The notes beneath the pieces are model-generated. The model saw nothing but the letters and a program-made list of their open reading frames with translations, ran no database searches and was not told the origin of the DNA. Positions 56,172-63,130 of a stretch of DNA of 64,000 nucleotides are shown here, one piece after another (the first letter of the stretch is position 1; each line of letters begins with the position of its first letter). Both the position numbers and the translations under genes were made by a program. Source of the DNA: DATBSL01 sp964561785 (lineage in GTDB: Bacteria; Acidobacteriota; Vicinamibacteria; Fen-336); contig CAZLRF010000022.1 of the NCBI GenBank assembly GCA_964561785.1, positions 1-64,000 on the forward strand, given 5' to 3'.

Positions 56172-57022
56172 GCGAAGAGAACGACACGCCGGCGGACCCG
56201 TCCGCCGCCGCCCACCCGCCCCCCGAGCGTGTGAGCGTGCCCGAGGGGATGGAGTCGGTGCTCCCCGAGGACGCGCCGAGGATCCAGCTCCCCGAGTTCG
56301 AGGGGCCCCTCGACCTCCTCCTCTACCTCATCAAGCGCGAGAGAATCGACATCCACGACATCCCGATCGCTCCGATCACGCGCCGGTACATGGAGTACCT
56401 GGACGTGATGCGGGAGCTGAACCTCGACGTGGCCGGCGAGTTCCTGGTCATGGCGGCGACCCTCATCCACATCAAGTCGAAGATGCTGGTCCCGATCGAG
56501 CCCACCGAGGCGGAGGGGGACGAGGAGCACGTGGACCCGCGCGAGGAGCTCGTGCAGCGGCTGCTCGAGTTCCAGCGCTACAAGGAGGCGGCGGGCATCC
56601 TGCACCAACAGGCCCAGATCCGCGCCGCGACCTGGACGCGCCCCGACACCGTCGTCCCCGCCTTCGACGACGCGGGCGAGGAGATGCTGGAGGCGGGCCT
56701 CTACGACCTCATCGCCGCGTTCAAGGAGCTGCTGGAGCGGCGCAAGACGCTCCTCGCCCACGAGGTCGAGAGCGATGGCCCGCCGGTCGAGCAGCGGATG
56801 GAGGAGCTGCTGGGTATGATCGCGGAGGGGACGTCGCTCGAGTTCCTGGAGCTGTTCGCGTCCCTCGAGACCAAGGCGGAGATGATCGTGACGTTCCTGG
56901 CCCTGCTGGAGCTCGTCCGGCTCAAGCGCGTGCGGGTGTACCAGCGCGGGATGTTCGGGCCGATCCGGGTGTTCCGGCCGGTGGGACCCCCCGCGGAGGG
57001 GGCGCCGGTCCCGGCCCCGTAG
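56168..57022 (+). CDS. scpA: ScpA, kleisin subunit of SMC condensin
   Basis: 284 residues from the GTG overlapping the trpS stop. The kleisin N-domain reads FEGPLDLLLYLIKRERIDIHDIPIAPITRRYMEYL (about 44-80), followed by LVMAATLIHIKSKMLVP, and the C-terminal winged helix has IVTFLALLELVRLKRVRVYQ. The first 40 residues are a proline- and glutamate-rich extension. It bridges the SMC heads and binds ScpB for chromosome compaction and segregation. smc itself is not in the window. Confidence 0.95.
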   Translation: MSEENDTPADPSAAAHPPPERVSVPEGMESVLPEDAPRIQLPEFEGPLDLLLYLIKRERIDIHDIPIAPITRRYMEYLDVMRELNLDVAGEFLVMAATLIHIKSKMLVPIEPTEAEGDEEHVDPREELVQRLLEFQRYKEAAGILHQQAQIRAATWTRPDTVVPAFDDAGEEMLEAGLYDLIAAFKELLERRKTLLAHEVESDGPPVEQRMEELLGMIAEGTSLEFLELFASLETKAEMIVTFLALLELVRLKRVRVYQRGMFGPIRVFRPVGPPAEGAPVPAP

Positions 57023-57037
57023 CGAGGAGAGCGAGCG

Positions 57038-57997
57038 TTGGACGAGAACGAGAAGCACGAGCCGCCGGGGGACGAGGAGCCGCAGGGCGGCGCGCCCGCG
57101 GGGGAGCCCCGGCCGTCGGCCCTCGAGGCGTACGTCCCGGGCCCGCCCGTGAGCGAGCCCGACGACGTCGGCGTCGTGCCCGCGGTCGAGGGCGCTTCCG
57201 AGCCGGAGGAGGGGAGCGTCCTGCCCCCCGCCCAGGTCCGGGCCATCCTGGAGGCGCTCATCTTCGCCTCCCCGCAGCCCATCACCCCGAAGGAGATCGC
57301 CCGCGTCCTGCAGGGCGTGCCGCGCGAGGACTGGGAGCGCGAGCTGGCCGGGCTGCGCTCCGACTACGCGCGCGACGAGCGGGGGCTGCAGGTCGTCGAG
57401 ATCGCGGGCGGCCTGCAGATCACCACGCGGCCCGAGTACAACGACTGGGTCCGCGAGCTGCTCGACCCCCGCACCCCCACCCGCCTCTCGATCCAGGCCC
57501 TCGAGACCCTCGCCGTCATCGCCTACAAGCAGCCGGTCACGCTGCCCGAGATCATCGAGCTGCGCGGCGTGAAGTCGGGGGGCGTCGTGAAGACGCTGCT
57601 CGAGAAGCGCCTCATCCGGATCATGGGGCGCAAGGAGGTGGTGGGCCGGCCGATCCTCTACGGCACCACCAAGCAGTTCCTGCTCCACTTCGGCCTCAAG
57701 GGCCTCGACGACCTCCCGAAGATCGAGGAGTTCGCCGAGGTGCTCGGGGAGGAGGTCGACGTGGCCGGCCTCAAGCGGGCGATCGAGTCGCCGCTGCCGG
57801 TGCAGGTGGGCCTCTCCGACCCCGAGGGTGAGCAGATCCCGCTCTTCGAGCCGCCGCCGGCGGAGGGCGGGAACGCGGAGACCGGCGGCGACGAGGCGAC
57901 CGCGGACGACGACCGGGAGGGCGATGCCGCCACGGCCGAGGAGCCGGGGGCCCGGGACGACGAGGCCGGAGGAGACAAGGACCCCGAGACGGCCTGA
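57038..57997 (+). CDS. scpB: ScpB, segregation and condensation protein B
   Basis: 319 residues from a TTG at 57038 preceded by GAGGAG. The two winged helices lie at about 66-235: ILEALIFASPQPITPKEIARVLQG, VEIAGGLQITTRPEY, TRLSIQALETLAVIAYKQPVTLPEI and GRPILYGTTKQFLLHFGLKGL. Acidic, low-complexity extensions at both ends (the last about 60 residues are mostly Glu/Asp/Ala/Gly) make it longer than the usual 180-220 residues. It pairs with ScpA, encoded 15 bases upstream. Confidence 0.94.
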   Translation: MDENEKHEPPGDEEPQGGAPAGEPRPSALEAYVPGPPVSEPDDVGVVPAVEGASEPEEGSVLPPAQVRAILEALIFASPQPITPKEIARVLQGVPREDWERELAGLRSDYARDERGLQVVEIAGGLQITTRPEYNDWVRELLDPRTPTRLSIQALETLAVIAYKQPVTLPEIIELRGVKSGGVVKTLLEKRLIRIMGRKEVVGRPILYGTTKQFLLHFGLKGLDDLPKIEEFAEVLGEEVDVAGLKRAIESPLPVQVGLSDPEGEQIPLFEPPPAEGGNAETGGDEATADDDREGDAATAEEPGARDDEAGGDKDPETA

Positions 57998-57999
57998 GA

Positions 58000-58005
58000 T
58001 AAGAT
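58000..58005 (+). promoter_or_regulatory. -10 TAAGAT six bases before a GTG (leaderless candidate)
   Basis: TAAGAT (58000-58005), six bases, GTG at 58012. No Shine-Dalgarno and no clear -35. It may give the pseudouridine synthase its own promoter inside the scp cluster. Confidence 0.45.
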
Positions 58006-58011
58006 CCCTCC

Positions 58012-58884
58012 GTGCAGGAGCGGCTCCAGAAGATCCTCGCCCGCGCCGGCTTCGCGTCCCGCCGCGGCGCCGAGCAGCTCATGCTCGAGGGCAGGGTCAC
58101 GCTGAACGGCGAGCCGGTCCGCGAGCTGGGCACGAAGGCCGACCTCGCCTCGGACGACGTGCGCGTCGACGGGGTGCGAGTGAAGGCGCCGAGGGCCCCC
58201 GTCTACCTCGTGCTCAACAAGCCCCGCGGCTACGTCACGACCCGCAGCGACCCCGAGAGGCGTCCCACCGTGATGGACCTCGTGCCCGCGGTGGCCGGCC
58301 TGTTCCCGGTGGGGCGGCTCGACGTCACGACCGAGGGCCTGATCCTCCTGACCAACGACGGCGCCTTCGCCGAGCGCGTGTCGCACCCCCGGTACGAGGT
58401 CCCGCGCGTCTATCACGCCAAGGTGCACCGCGTGCCCGATGCGGAGACGCTCGGCCGCCTGCGCCGCGGCGTGCGGGTCGAGGGCGACTTCATGGCCGTC
58501 GACCGGGCGCGGGTCATCGAGGCCGACAACAACGCCTGGGTGGAGGTGGCCCTCCACGAGGGCAAGACCCACGAGGTCAAGCGGCTGCTGGAGGCGGTGG
58601 GCCATCCCGTGTCCAAGCTCAAGCGCGTGGCCTTCGGGCCGGTCACGACGCGGGGCCTCGAGCCGGGCCAGTTCCGGTCCCTGACCCCCGAGGAGGTGGC
58701 GGGCCTCCTGCGCGGGGAGGGGGCGCGGGTGAAGGCGACGCGGCACGCGCCACGCCGGCGGCCCAAGCCACCCGCTCGTCCCGGCGGAGCCGGGGCTCGT
58801 CCCCGCGAAGCCGGGGCTCGTCCCGCGCAGCGCCCGCGGCGCGAGGCGCAGGGCGGCGCGGGCCCGCGAGGAGGTCGCCGATGA
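58012..58884 (+). CDS. RluB/RsuA-family 23S or 16S rRNA pseudouridine synthase
   Basis: 290 residues. An N-terminal S4 RNA-binding domain (about 3-48; QKILARAGFASRRGAEQLMLEGRVTLNG) is followed by the catalytic domain. The catalytic Asp is in GRLDVTTEGLILLTNDG. VNKPRG-type (LVLNKPRGYVTT) and KTHEVKRLLEAVGHPV motifs are present. The neighbours scpA-scpB make RluB (23S U2605) the most likely identity, since this order is widespread. The C-terminal 50 residues are an Arg/Pro/Ala-rich tail containing a duplicated 21-base unit. The stop overlaps the hisC ATG (ATGA). Confidence 0.92.
   Translation: MQERLQKILARAGFASRRGAEQLMLEGRVTLNGEPVRELGTKADLASDDVRVDGVRVKAPRAPVYLVLNKPRGYVTTRSDPERRPTVMDLVPAVAGLFPVGRLDVTTEGLILLTNDGAFAERVSHPRYEVPRVYHAKVHRVPDAETLGRLRRGVRVEGDFMAVDRARVIEADNNAWVEVALHEGKTHEVKRLLEAVGHPVSKLKRVAFGPVTTRGLEPGQFRSLTPEEVAGLLRGEGARVKATRHAPRRRPKPPARPGGAGARPREAGARPAQRPRREAQGGAGPRGGRR
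58788..58824 (+). repeat. Two copies of a 21-base unit in the pseudouridine synthase tail
   Basis: AGCCGGGGCTCGTCCC occurs at 58788-58803 and 58809-58824, period 21 bases, so the reading frame is kept and the protein repeats a GARP-type unit (GAGARPREAGARPAQ). Likely slippage in a disordered RNA-binding tail. Confidence 0.7.
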
Positions 58885-59999
58885 ACGCCACGAAGCCGGC
58901 CTGGTTCGTCTTCCCGCCCCACCTCGAGGGCCTCGACCGCTTCGAGCCGGGCAAGCCGATCGGCGAGGTGCAGCGCGAGCTCGGGCTCGAGTCCGTCGTC
59001 AAGCTCGCCTCGAACGAGAACCCCCTCGGGCCGTCGCCTCGCGCCGTGGAGGCGGCGCGGGCCGCGATCGCCGAGGTCAACCGCTACCCGGACCCGCAGG
59101 CCACCGAGCTGCGCGCGGCGATCGCGCGCCACGTCGGGATGCCCGTGTCCCACGTCCTGGCCGGCAACGGGTCGGTCGAGATCCTCGACCTCGTGGCCCG
59201 CGCCTTCCTCGGGCCCGGGGACAACGCGGTCATCTCGGAGCACGCCTTCGTCCGCTTCCGGCAGATCGTGGCCGCCCACAACCACGGGGTCCGCCACGTG
59301 CCCATGCGCGAGTGGACGCACGACCTGCGCGCGATGGCGCAGGCGATCGACGCGCGCACGCGCCTCGTTTTCGTGGCCAACCCGAACAACCCCACCGGGA
59401 CCTGGAACCGCCGCCGGGAGGTGGAGGCGCTCGTGGAGGCGATCCCCCCCGGCTGCCTGCTCGTCCTGGACGAAGCCTACTTCGAGTACGCCGACGACCC
59501 CGACTACCCGAACGGGATCGACCTCGTGCGGCGGGGCGCGCCCGTCCTCGTGACCCGCACGTTCTCGAAGGTCTACGGCCTCGGCGGCCTGCGCGCGGGC
59601 TACGCGGTGGCCGCGCCCGAGGTGCTCGACGCCGTCCTCGTCATCCGTGAGGCGTTCGGGACGAACGCGGTCGCCCAGGCCGCGGCCACGGCGGCGCTCG
59701 GGGACGTGGAGTTCGTGCGCCGCTCGGTGGAGACGAACCGCGCGGAGAAGGCCCGCCTCCTCGCCGCGCTCGCCGGCCGCGGGTTCTTCGTGCTGCCGAG
59801 CCTCGCGAACTTCGTGACCTTCGACACCCGGGAGGAGGGCCGCGACGTCTTTCGCCGCCTCCTCGCCCGGGGCGTGATCGTCCGCCCCCTCGACCCGTAC
59901 GCGATGGGGACCTGGCTGCGGGTCTCGGTCGGGACGCCGCCGGAAAACGGCGCGTTCCTCGACGCCCTCGACGCCGTGCTCCCCGGGAGGACGCCTTGA
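58881..59999 (+). CDS. hisC: Histidinol-phosphate aminotransferase
   Basis: 372 residues from the ATG overlapping the previous stop. Fold-type I PLP enzyme: VKLASNENPLGPSP, VFVANPNNPTGTWN, VLDEAYFEYAD, cofactor Lys230 in TFSKVYGLGGLRAGY, and LRVSVGTPPEN with the phosphate-binding Arg. It converts imidazole-acetol phosphate to histidinol phosphate. Some HisC proteins also transaminate phenylalanine or tyrosine precursors. No other his gene is nearby, and the operon position before cmk resembles aromatic-amino-acid loci, so a broad role is possible. Confidence 0.92.
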   Translation: MNATKPAWFVFPPHLEGLDRFEPGKPIGEVQRELGLESVVKLASNENPLGPSPRAVEAARAAIAEVNRYPDPQATELRAAIARHVGMPVSHVLAGNGSVEILDLVARAFLGPGDNAVISEHAFVRFRQIVAAHNHGVRHVPMREWTHDLRAMAQAIDARTRLVFVANPNNPTGTWNRRREVEALVEAIPPGCLLVLDEAYFEYADDPDYPNGIDLVRRGAPVLVTRTFSKVYGLGGLRAGYAVAAPEVLDAVLVIREAFGTNAVAQAAATAALGDVEFVRRSVETNRAEKARLLAALAGRGFFVLPSLANFVTFDTREEGRDVFRRLLARGVIVRPLDPYAMGTWLRVSVGTPPENGAFLDALDAVLPGRTP

Positions 60000-60997
60000 G
60001 ACCCAAAGGCCTCGTCGTCGCGATCGACGGCCCCTCCGGGGCCGGCAAGTCCACCGCCGGGCGCGCCCTCGCCGCCCAGCTCGGCTACACCTACATCGAC
60101 ACCGGCGCCATGTACCGAGCGGCGGCGCTCAAGGCCAGCCGCTCCGGGGTGTCCCTCGACTCGGAGGAGGCCCTCGCCTCGCTCGTGCGCGCCGCGAGCA
60201 TCCAGCTCACCGACGGCGGGCGGCGCGTCCTCCTCGACGGCCAGGACGTGACCGCGGACATCCGCTCCCGGGAGATCTCCCGCGCCTCCTCGCTCGTCTC
60301 CGTGCACCCCGGGGTGAGGGTCGAGATGGTGGCCCGGCAGCGGGAGATGGGCCGGGAGGGCGGGGTCGTCCTCGACGGGCGCGACATCGGGACCGCCGTC
60401 TTTCCCGACGCGGAGGTGAAGTTCTTCCTCGACGCGAACCACGCCGAGCGCGCCCAGCGGCGGCTCGGCGAGCTGCGCGCGGCGGGGGCCGACGTCTCGT
60501 TCGACGCGGTCGAGCAGGAGGTCCGCGAGCGGGACTACACCGACTCGCACCGGCGGGAGTCGCCCCTCGTCCGCGCGTGGGACGCGCTCACCCTCGACAC
60601 CACACGGCTCTCCCCCGAGGAGGTCGTGGAGCGGATGCTGGCCGCGGTGAGGGCCCGCGAGGGACGGCCGGTCGACCTCGGCCGCCTCGCCGAGGCCCAC
60701 CGCGGCTCGTCGCGGCGCTACCTCGAGGCCCTGCGCACGAGCGGCCTGAGCGTCGGGCTCTACCGGCTCTCCCGGGGCCAGGAGGACGAGCAGAAGCCCC
60801 ACTTCGAGGAGGAGGTCTACCTCGTCCTCGAGGGGCGAGGGCGCTTCCGCATGGGGGACGAGGACTTCGCGGTGTCCCCCGGGTCGCTCTTCGACGTGCC
60901 GGCCCGCGTCGAGCACCGCTTCCACTCGGTGAGCGAGGACCTGCTCATCCTCGCCTTCTTCGCGCCCGCGGAGGGGACGGCCGCCGCCGAAGGGTAG
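59996..60997 (+). CDS. cmk: Cytidylate kinase fused to a C-terminal cupin domain
   Basis: 333 residues from a TTG that overlaps the hisC stop (TTGA). Residues 1-220 are a complete CMP kinase: P-loop GPSGAGKST (12-20), YIDTGAMYRAAALKA, DGRDIGTAVFPDAEVKFFLDA and RRESPLVRAWDALTLDTT. Bacterial Cmk normally ends near residue 225. Here the frame continues into a cupin (about 228-333) with LYRLSRGQEDEQKPHFEEEVYLVLEGRGRF and PARVEHRF supplying the usual His/Glu metal ligands. The join is in frame with no sign of error. The cupin role is unknown; sugar or nucleotide sensing is a guess. Confidence 0.9.
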   Translation: MRPKGLVVAIDGPSGAGKSTAGRALAAQLGYTYIDTGAMYRAAALKASRSGVSLDSEEALASLVRAASIQLTDGGRRVLLDGQDVTADIRSREISRASSLVSVHPGVRVEMVARQREMGREGGVVLDGRDIGTAVFPDAEVKFFLDANHAERAQRRLGELRAAGADVSFDAVEQEVRERDYTDSHRRESPLVRAWDALTLDTTRLSPEEVVERMLAAVRAREGRPVDLGRLAEAHRGSSRRYLEALRTSGLSVGLYRLSRGQEDEQKPHFEEEVYLVLEGRGRFRMGDEDFAVSPGSLFDVPARVEHRFHSVSEDLLILAFFAPAEGTAAAEG

Positions 60998-61005
60998 CGC
61001 GCCGA

Positions 61006-61404
61006 TCAGGCCGGAAGCGGGGCGACCGTGTGTCCCGCCCGGGAGAGCGCGTCCTTCGCCCGGTCGAGGTCCCTCTCCTGCACGAGCAGGTAGTCGGTGT
61101 CGTAGGTCGACACGACGAAGATCGAGACCCCGGAGGAGGCGAGGGGTGAGGCGAGGCCGGCGAGGACGCCGGTCATCCCGAACCCGAGGGGCCCGCGGAC
61201 GCGCAGGCAGCGCCAGCCGGGCTCGGAGCGCACGTCCGGCGGCACGCCCGCCTCGGGGCACACCACCGACAGCTCGGCCTCGGTCCGGGTCGCCGAGGAG
61301 AAGGCGCCGCAAAGCGCCCACCCGGGAACCTCCGCCGAGGCGTCGAGGCGGCAGACCGCGAAGCGGCCGTCGAGCAGGTCGAGGGTGAGCGCGCGCCTCT
61401 CCAT
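61006..61404 (-). CDS. ACT-domain protein (CASTOR/ACT_7 type)
   Basis: 132 residues. The first 60 residues form a small beta domain (LTLDLLDGRFAVCRLD, WALCGAFSSATRTEAELSVVCPE). The second half is an ACT_7-like domain (RVRGPLGFGMTGVLAGLASPLASSGVSIFVVSTYDTDYLLV). Such proteins bind amino acids and act as small sensors. It follows the GspE-like gene by four bases with AGGA before the ATG, so the two are co-transcribed. Ligand and target are unknown. Confidence 0.85.
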   Translation of the reverse strand: MERRALTLDLLDGRFAVCRLDASAEVPGWALCGAFSSATRTEAELSVVCPEAGVPPDVRSEPGWRCLRVRGPLGFGMTGVLAGLASPLASSGVSIFVVSTYDTDYLLVQERDLDRAKDALSRAGHTVAPLPA

Positions 61405-61408
61405 CGTC

Positions 61409-63007
61409 CTAGAGCCGGAGCCTCGCGAACTCGTCGAACGTCGTGACCCCCTCCTTCACGAGGGCGAGGGCGCGCTCGCGGACCGAGATCATGCCGGTCT
61501 CGATCGCCGCCGCCTCCACCTCGGCCGCCGGGCGGCCCGCCTCGAGCGCCGCGCGCACCTCGGGCGTGGCGGGGAGGGCCTCGAACACCGCCCGCCGGCC
61601 CCGGTAGCCCACGGTGTTGCAGCTCGGGCACCCCTTGCCCCGGAAGAACGCGAGGTTCTGGGCCTCGTCGCGGTCGATGCCGTGGGCGGCAAGGGTCTGG
61701 GCGGAGGGCGCCTCGGCGGTGACCCGGCAGATGCGGCAGATCGTGCGGACCAGCCTCTGGCCGAGGACGAGCCCGAGCGAGCCGGCCAGCAGCTGCGGCG
61801 GGACACCCAGATCGCGCAGCCCGACCAGCGCCCGCGCCGCGCTCGGGGCCGTCGCCTGGGCCACGACGAGGAGGCTCGAGGCGAGCTGGCTCGCGACGAG
61901 GGCCGTCCCGTGGTCGGGGAGCGCGGAGAGCATCAGCACGTCGGGGCGCACCGCGACCATCGCCCGCAGGGTCTCCTCGATCCGCGGCCCCCGCGGTCCG
62001 GCCTCCGCCTCGACCTGGCGCACGCCGTCCATCGTCCAGTGCACGGGCGACTCGATCGAGAGCACGTCCCGCTGGCCCTGGGCGAGGAAGCTCATGATCG
62101 CGTAGGACGTGGTGATGGCCCCGTTGTAGGGCGGGGAGGCGAGGAGCACGAGGCCGGTGCCGGAGCGGATCTCCTCGACGAGCCGCACCCGGTCCTCCAG
62201 CTCGAGGCCGAGCGTCGCGAAGTCCTTGATGAAGGTCGAGCGGTTGACGAGCTTGATCGTCGTCCCCACGCCCTGCGTGCCGGGCACGGTCTGCGCCACG
62301 AGGTCGAACTCGTCCTCCCCGAGCCGCGCGGTCGCGCGGCCCGACTGGGGCCGGCCGCGGCGCGCGGCGTCGAGGCCGAACATCGCGAAGACCGCCCGCT
62401 CGAGCGGGGCCTCGAAGGACTTCGGGATGGACTCGACCCGGAAGGAGAACCCGTCGATCCGGTAGCGGACGGCCACGTGGTCGGCCTGCGGCTCGAGGCT
62501 GAGGTCGGAGGCCCGCTTGCGCGCCCCGAGAGCGAGCAGGTAGTCGAGGATCGAGTCCGGGTTACTGTTCTGCCAGTAGACGGCCGCCCCGTCCGCGCCG
62601 CCGGCGGTGTCGCTCAGCCGGTTGACCCCCTGCGAGCGCAGGGCGGCGTCCACGTCCTGCCGGTTCACGAAGCGCCGCGCGACCAGAACCTCCCCGAGCT
62701 TCGCCCCCGTGTCGCGCTGCTCGACGAGCGCCTCGAGCAGCTGCGGGGTGGTGATCTTCTTCATCCGGATGAGGATGTCGCCGAGGCGGTCCTGGCTCCG
62801 GCTGAGGGTCTGCAGCTCCTCGACGAGGACGGGGGGGGCGTGGCGCCAGAACTGCTGCTTGTACTCGGCGGTCGCGTCGCAGAAGCAGCGCAGGCAGAAC
62901 GGGCAGAGCTTGGTCGGGTTCTTGGGGTCGTCCGAGCACCACACCGCCCCGACCGCGTCGAACTCGCCGAGGCAGTTCCAGCAGGTGACGAGGTAGCCCG
63001 CGCTCAC
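61409..63007 (-). CDS. GspE/PilB-like protein with degenerate ATPase motifs
   Basis: 532 residues from the GTG at 63007. An N-terminal zinc-ribbon-like part (CWNCLGEF, CPFCLRCFC, residues 9-44) is unusual. A GspE N-domain-like helical region follows (about 60-130; LGDILIRMKKITTPQLLEALVEQ), then the secretion-ATPase fold (ASDLSLEPQADHVAVRYRIDGF). Walker A, normally GPTGSGKTT, reads SPPYNGAIT (about 291-299), with Ala297 in place of the Lys. The Walker B region is VLMLSALPD instead of a GEIRD form. The C-terminal zinc module CRIC...CPSCNTVGYRGRRAVFE is intact. Probably not an active ATPase; a structural or regulatory role is likely. Confidence 0.85.
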   Translation of the reverse strand: MSAGYLVTCWNCLGEFDAVGAVWCSDDPKNPTKLCPFCLRCFCDATAEYKQQFWRHAPPVLVEELQTLSRSQDRLGDILIRMKKITTPQLLEALVEQRDTGAKLGEVLVARRFVNRQDVDAALRSQGVNRLSDTAGGADGAAVYWQNSNPDSILDYLLALGARKRASDLSLEPQADHVAVRYRIDGFSFRVESIPKSFEAPLERAVFAMFGLDAARRGRPQSGRATARLGEDEFDLVAQTVPGTQGVGTTIKLVNRSTFIKDFATLGLELEDRVRLVEEIRSGTGLVLLASPPYNGAITTSYAIMSFLAQGQRDVLSIESPVHWTMDGVRQVEAEAGPRGPRIEETLRAMVAVRPDVLMLSALPDHGTALVASQLASSLLVVAQATAPSAARALVGLRDLGVPPQLLAGSLGLVLGQRLVRTICRICRVTAEAPSAQTLAAHGIDRDEAQNLAFFRGKGCPSCNTVGYRGRRAVFEALPATPEVRAALEAGRPAAEVEAAAIETGMISVRERALALVKEGVTTFDEFARLRL

Positions 63008-63013
63008 GCTGCG

Positions 63014-63042
63014 AGGCTAGGCGCAAAACCCCCGGGAATCAA
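63014..63042 (-). promoter_or_regulatory. Promoter TTGATT-N17-TAGCCT, leaderless GspE-like gene
   Basis: Minus strand: TTGATT (63042-63037), 17 bases, TAGCCT (63019-63014), six bases, GTG at 63007. No Shine-Dalgarno. One of two leaderless candidates that also has a fair -35 at ideal spacing. Confidence 0.6.
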
Positions 63043-63087
63043 GGCGCGGGCGGGGCGCGCGCGGAGCGGGCGAAGCGCGGGCGATCG

Positions 63088-63117
63088 TTGACCCTCTTCG
63101 CGCGCCTGTGATAGCGT
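63088..63117 (+). promoter_or_regulatory. gcvT promoter TTGACC-N18-TAGCGT
   Basis: TTGACC (63088-63093) and TAGCGT (63112-63117). The start site would be near 63124, giving a leader of about seven bases without a Shine-Dalgarno before the ATG at 63131. The hexamers match the aminotransferase promoter at 7426-7454. Confidence 0.6.
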
Positions 63118-63130
63118 GGCCTCTCGTCCG

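Noticed and set aside
58012..59999. A histidine biosynthesis operon
   Set aside because: Only hisC is present. Its neighbours are an rRNA pseudouridine synthase and cmk, so the operon is a mixed housekeeping one.
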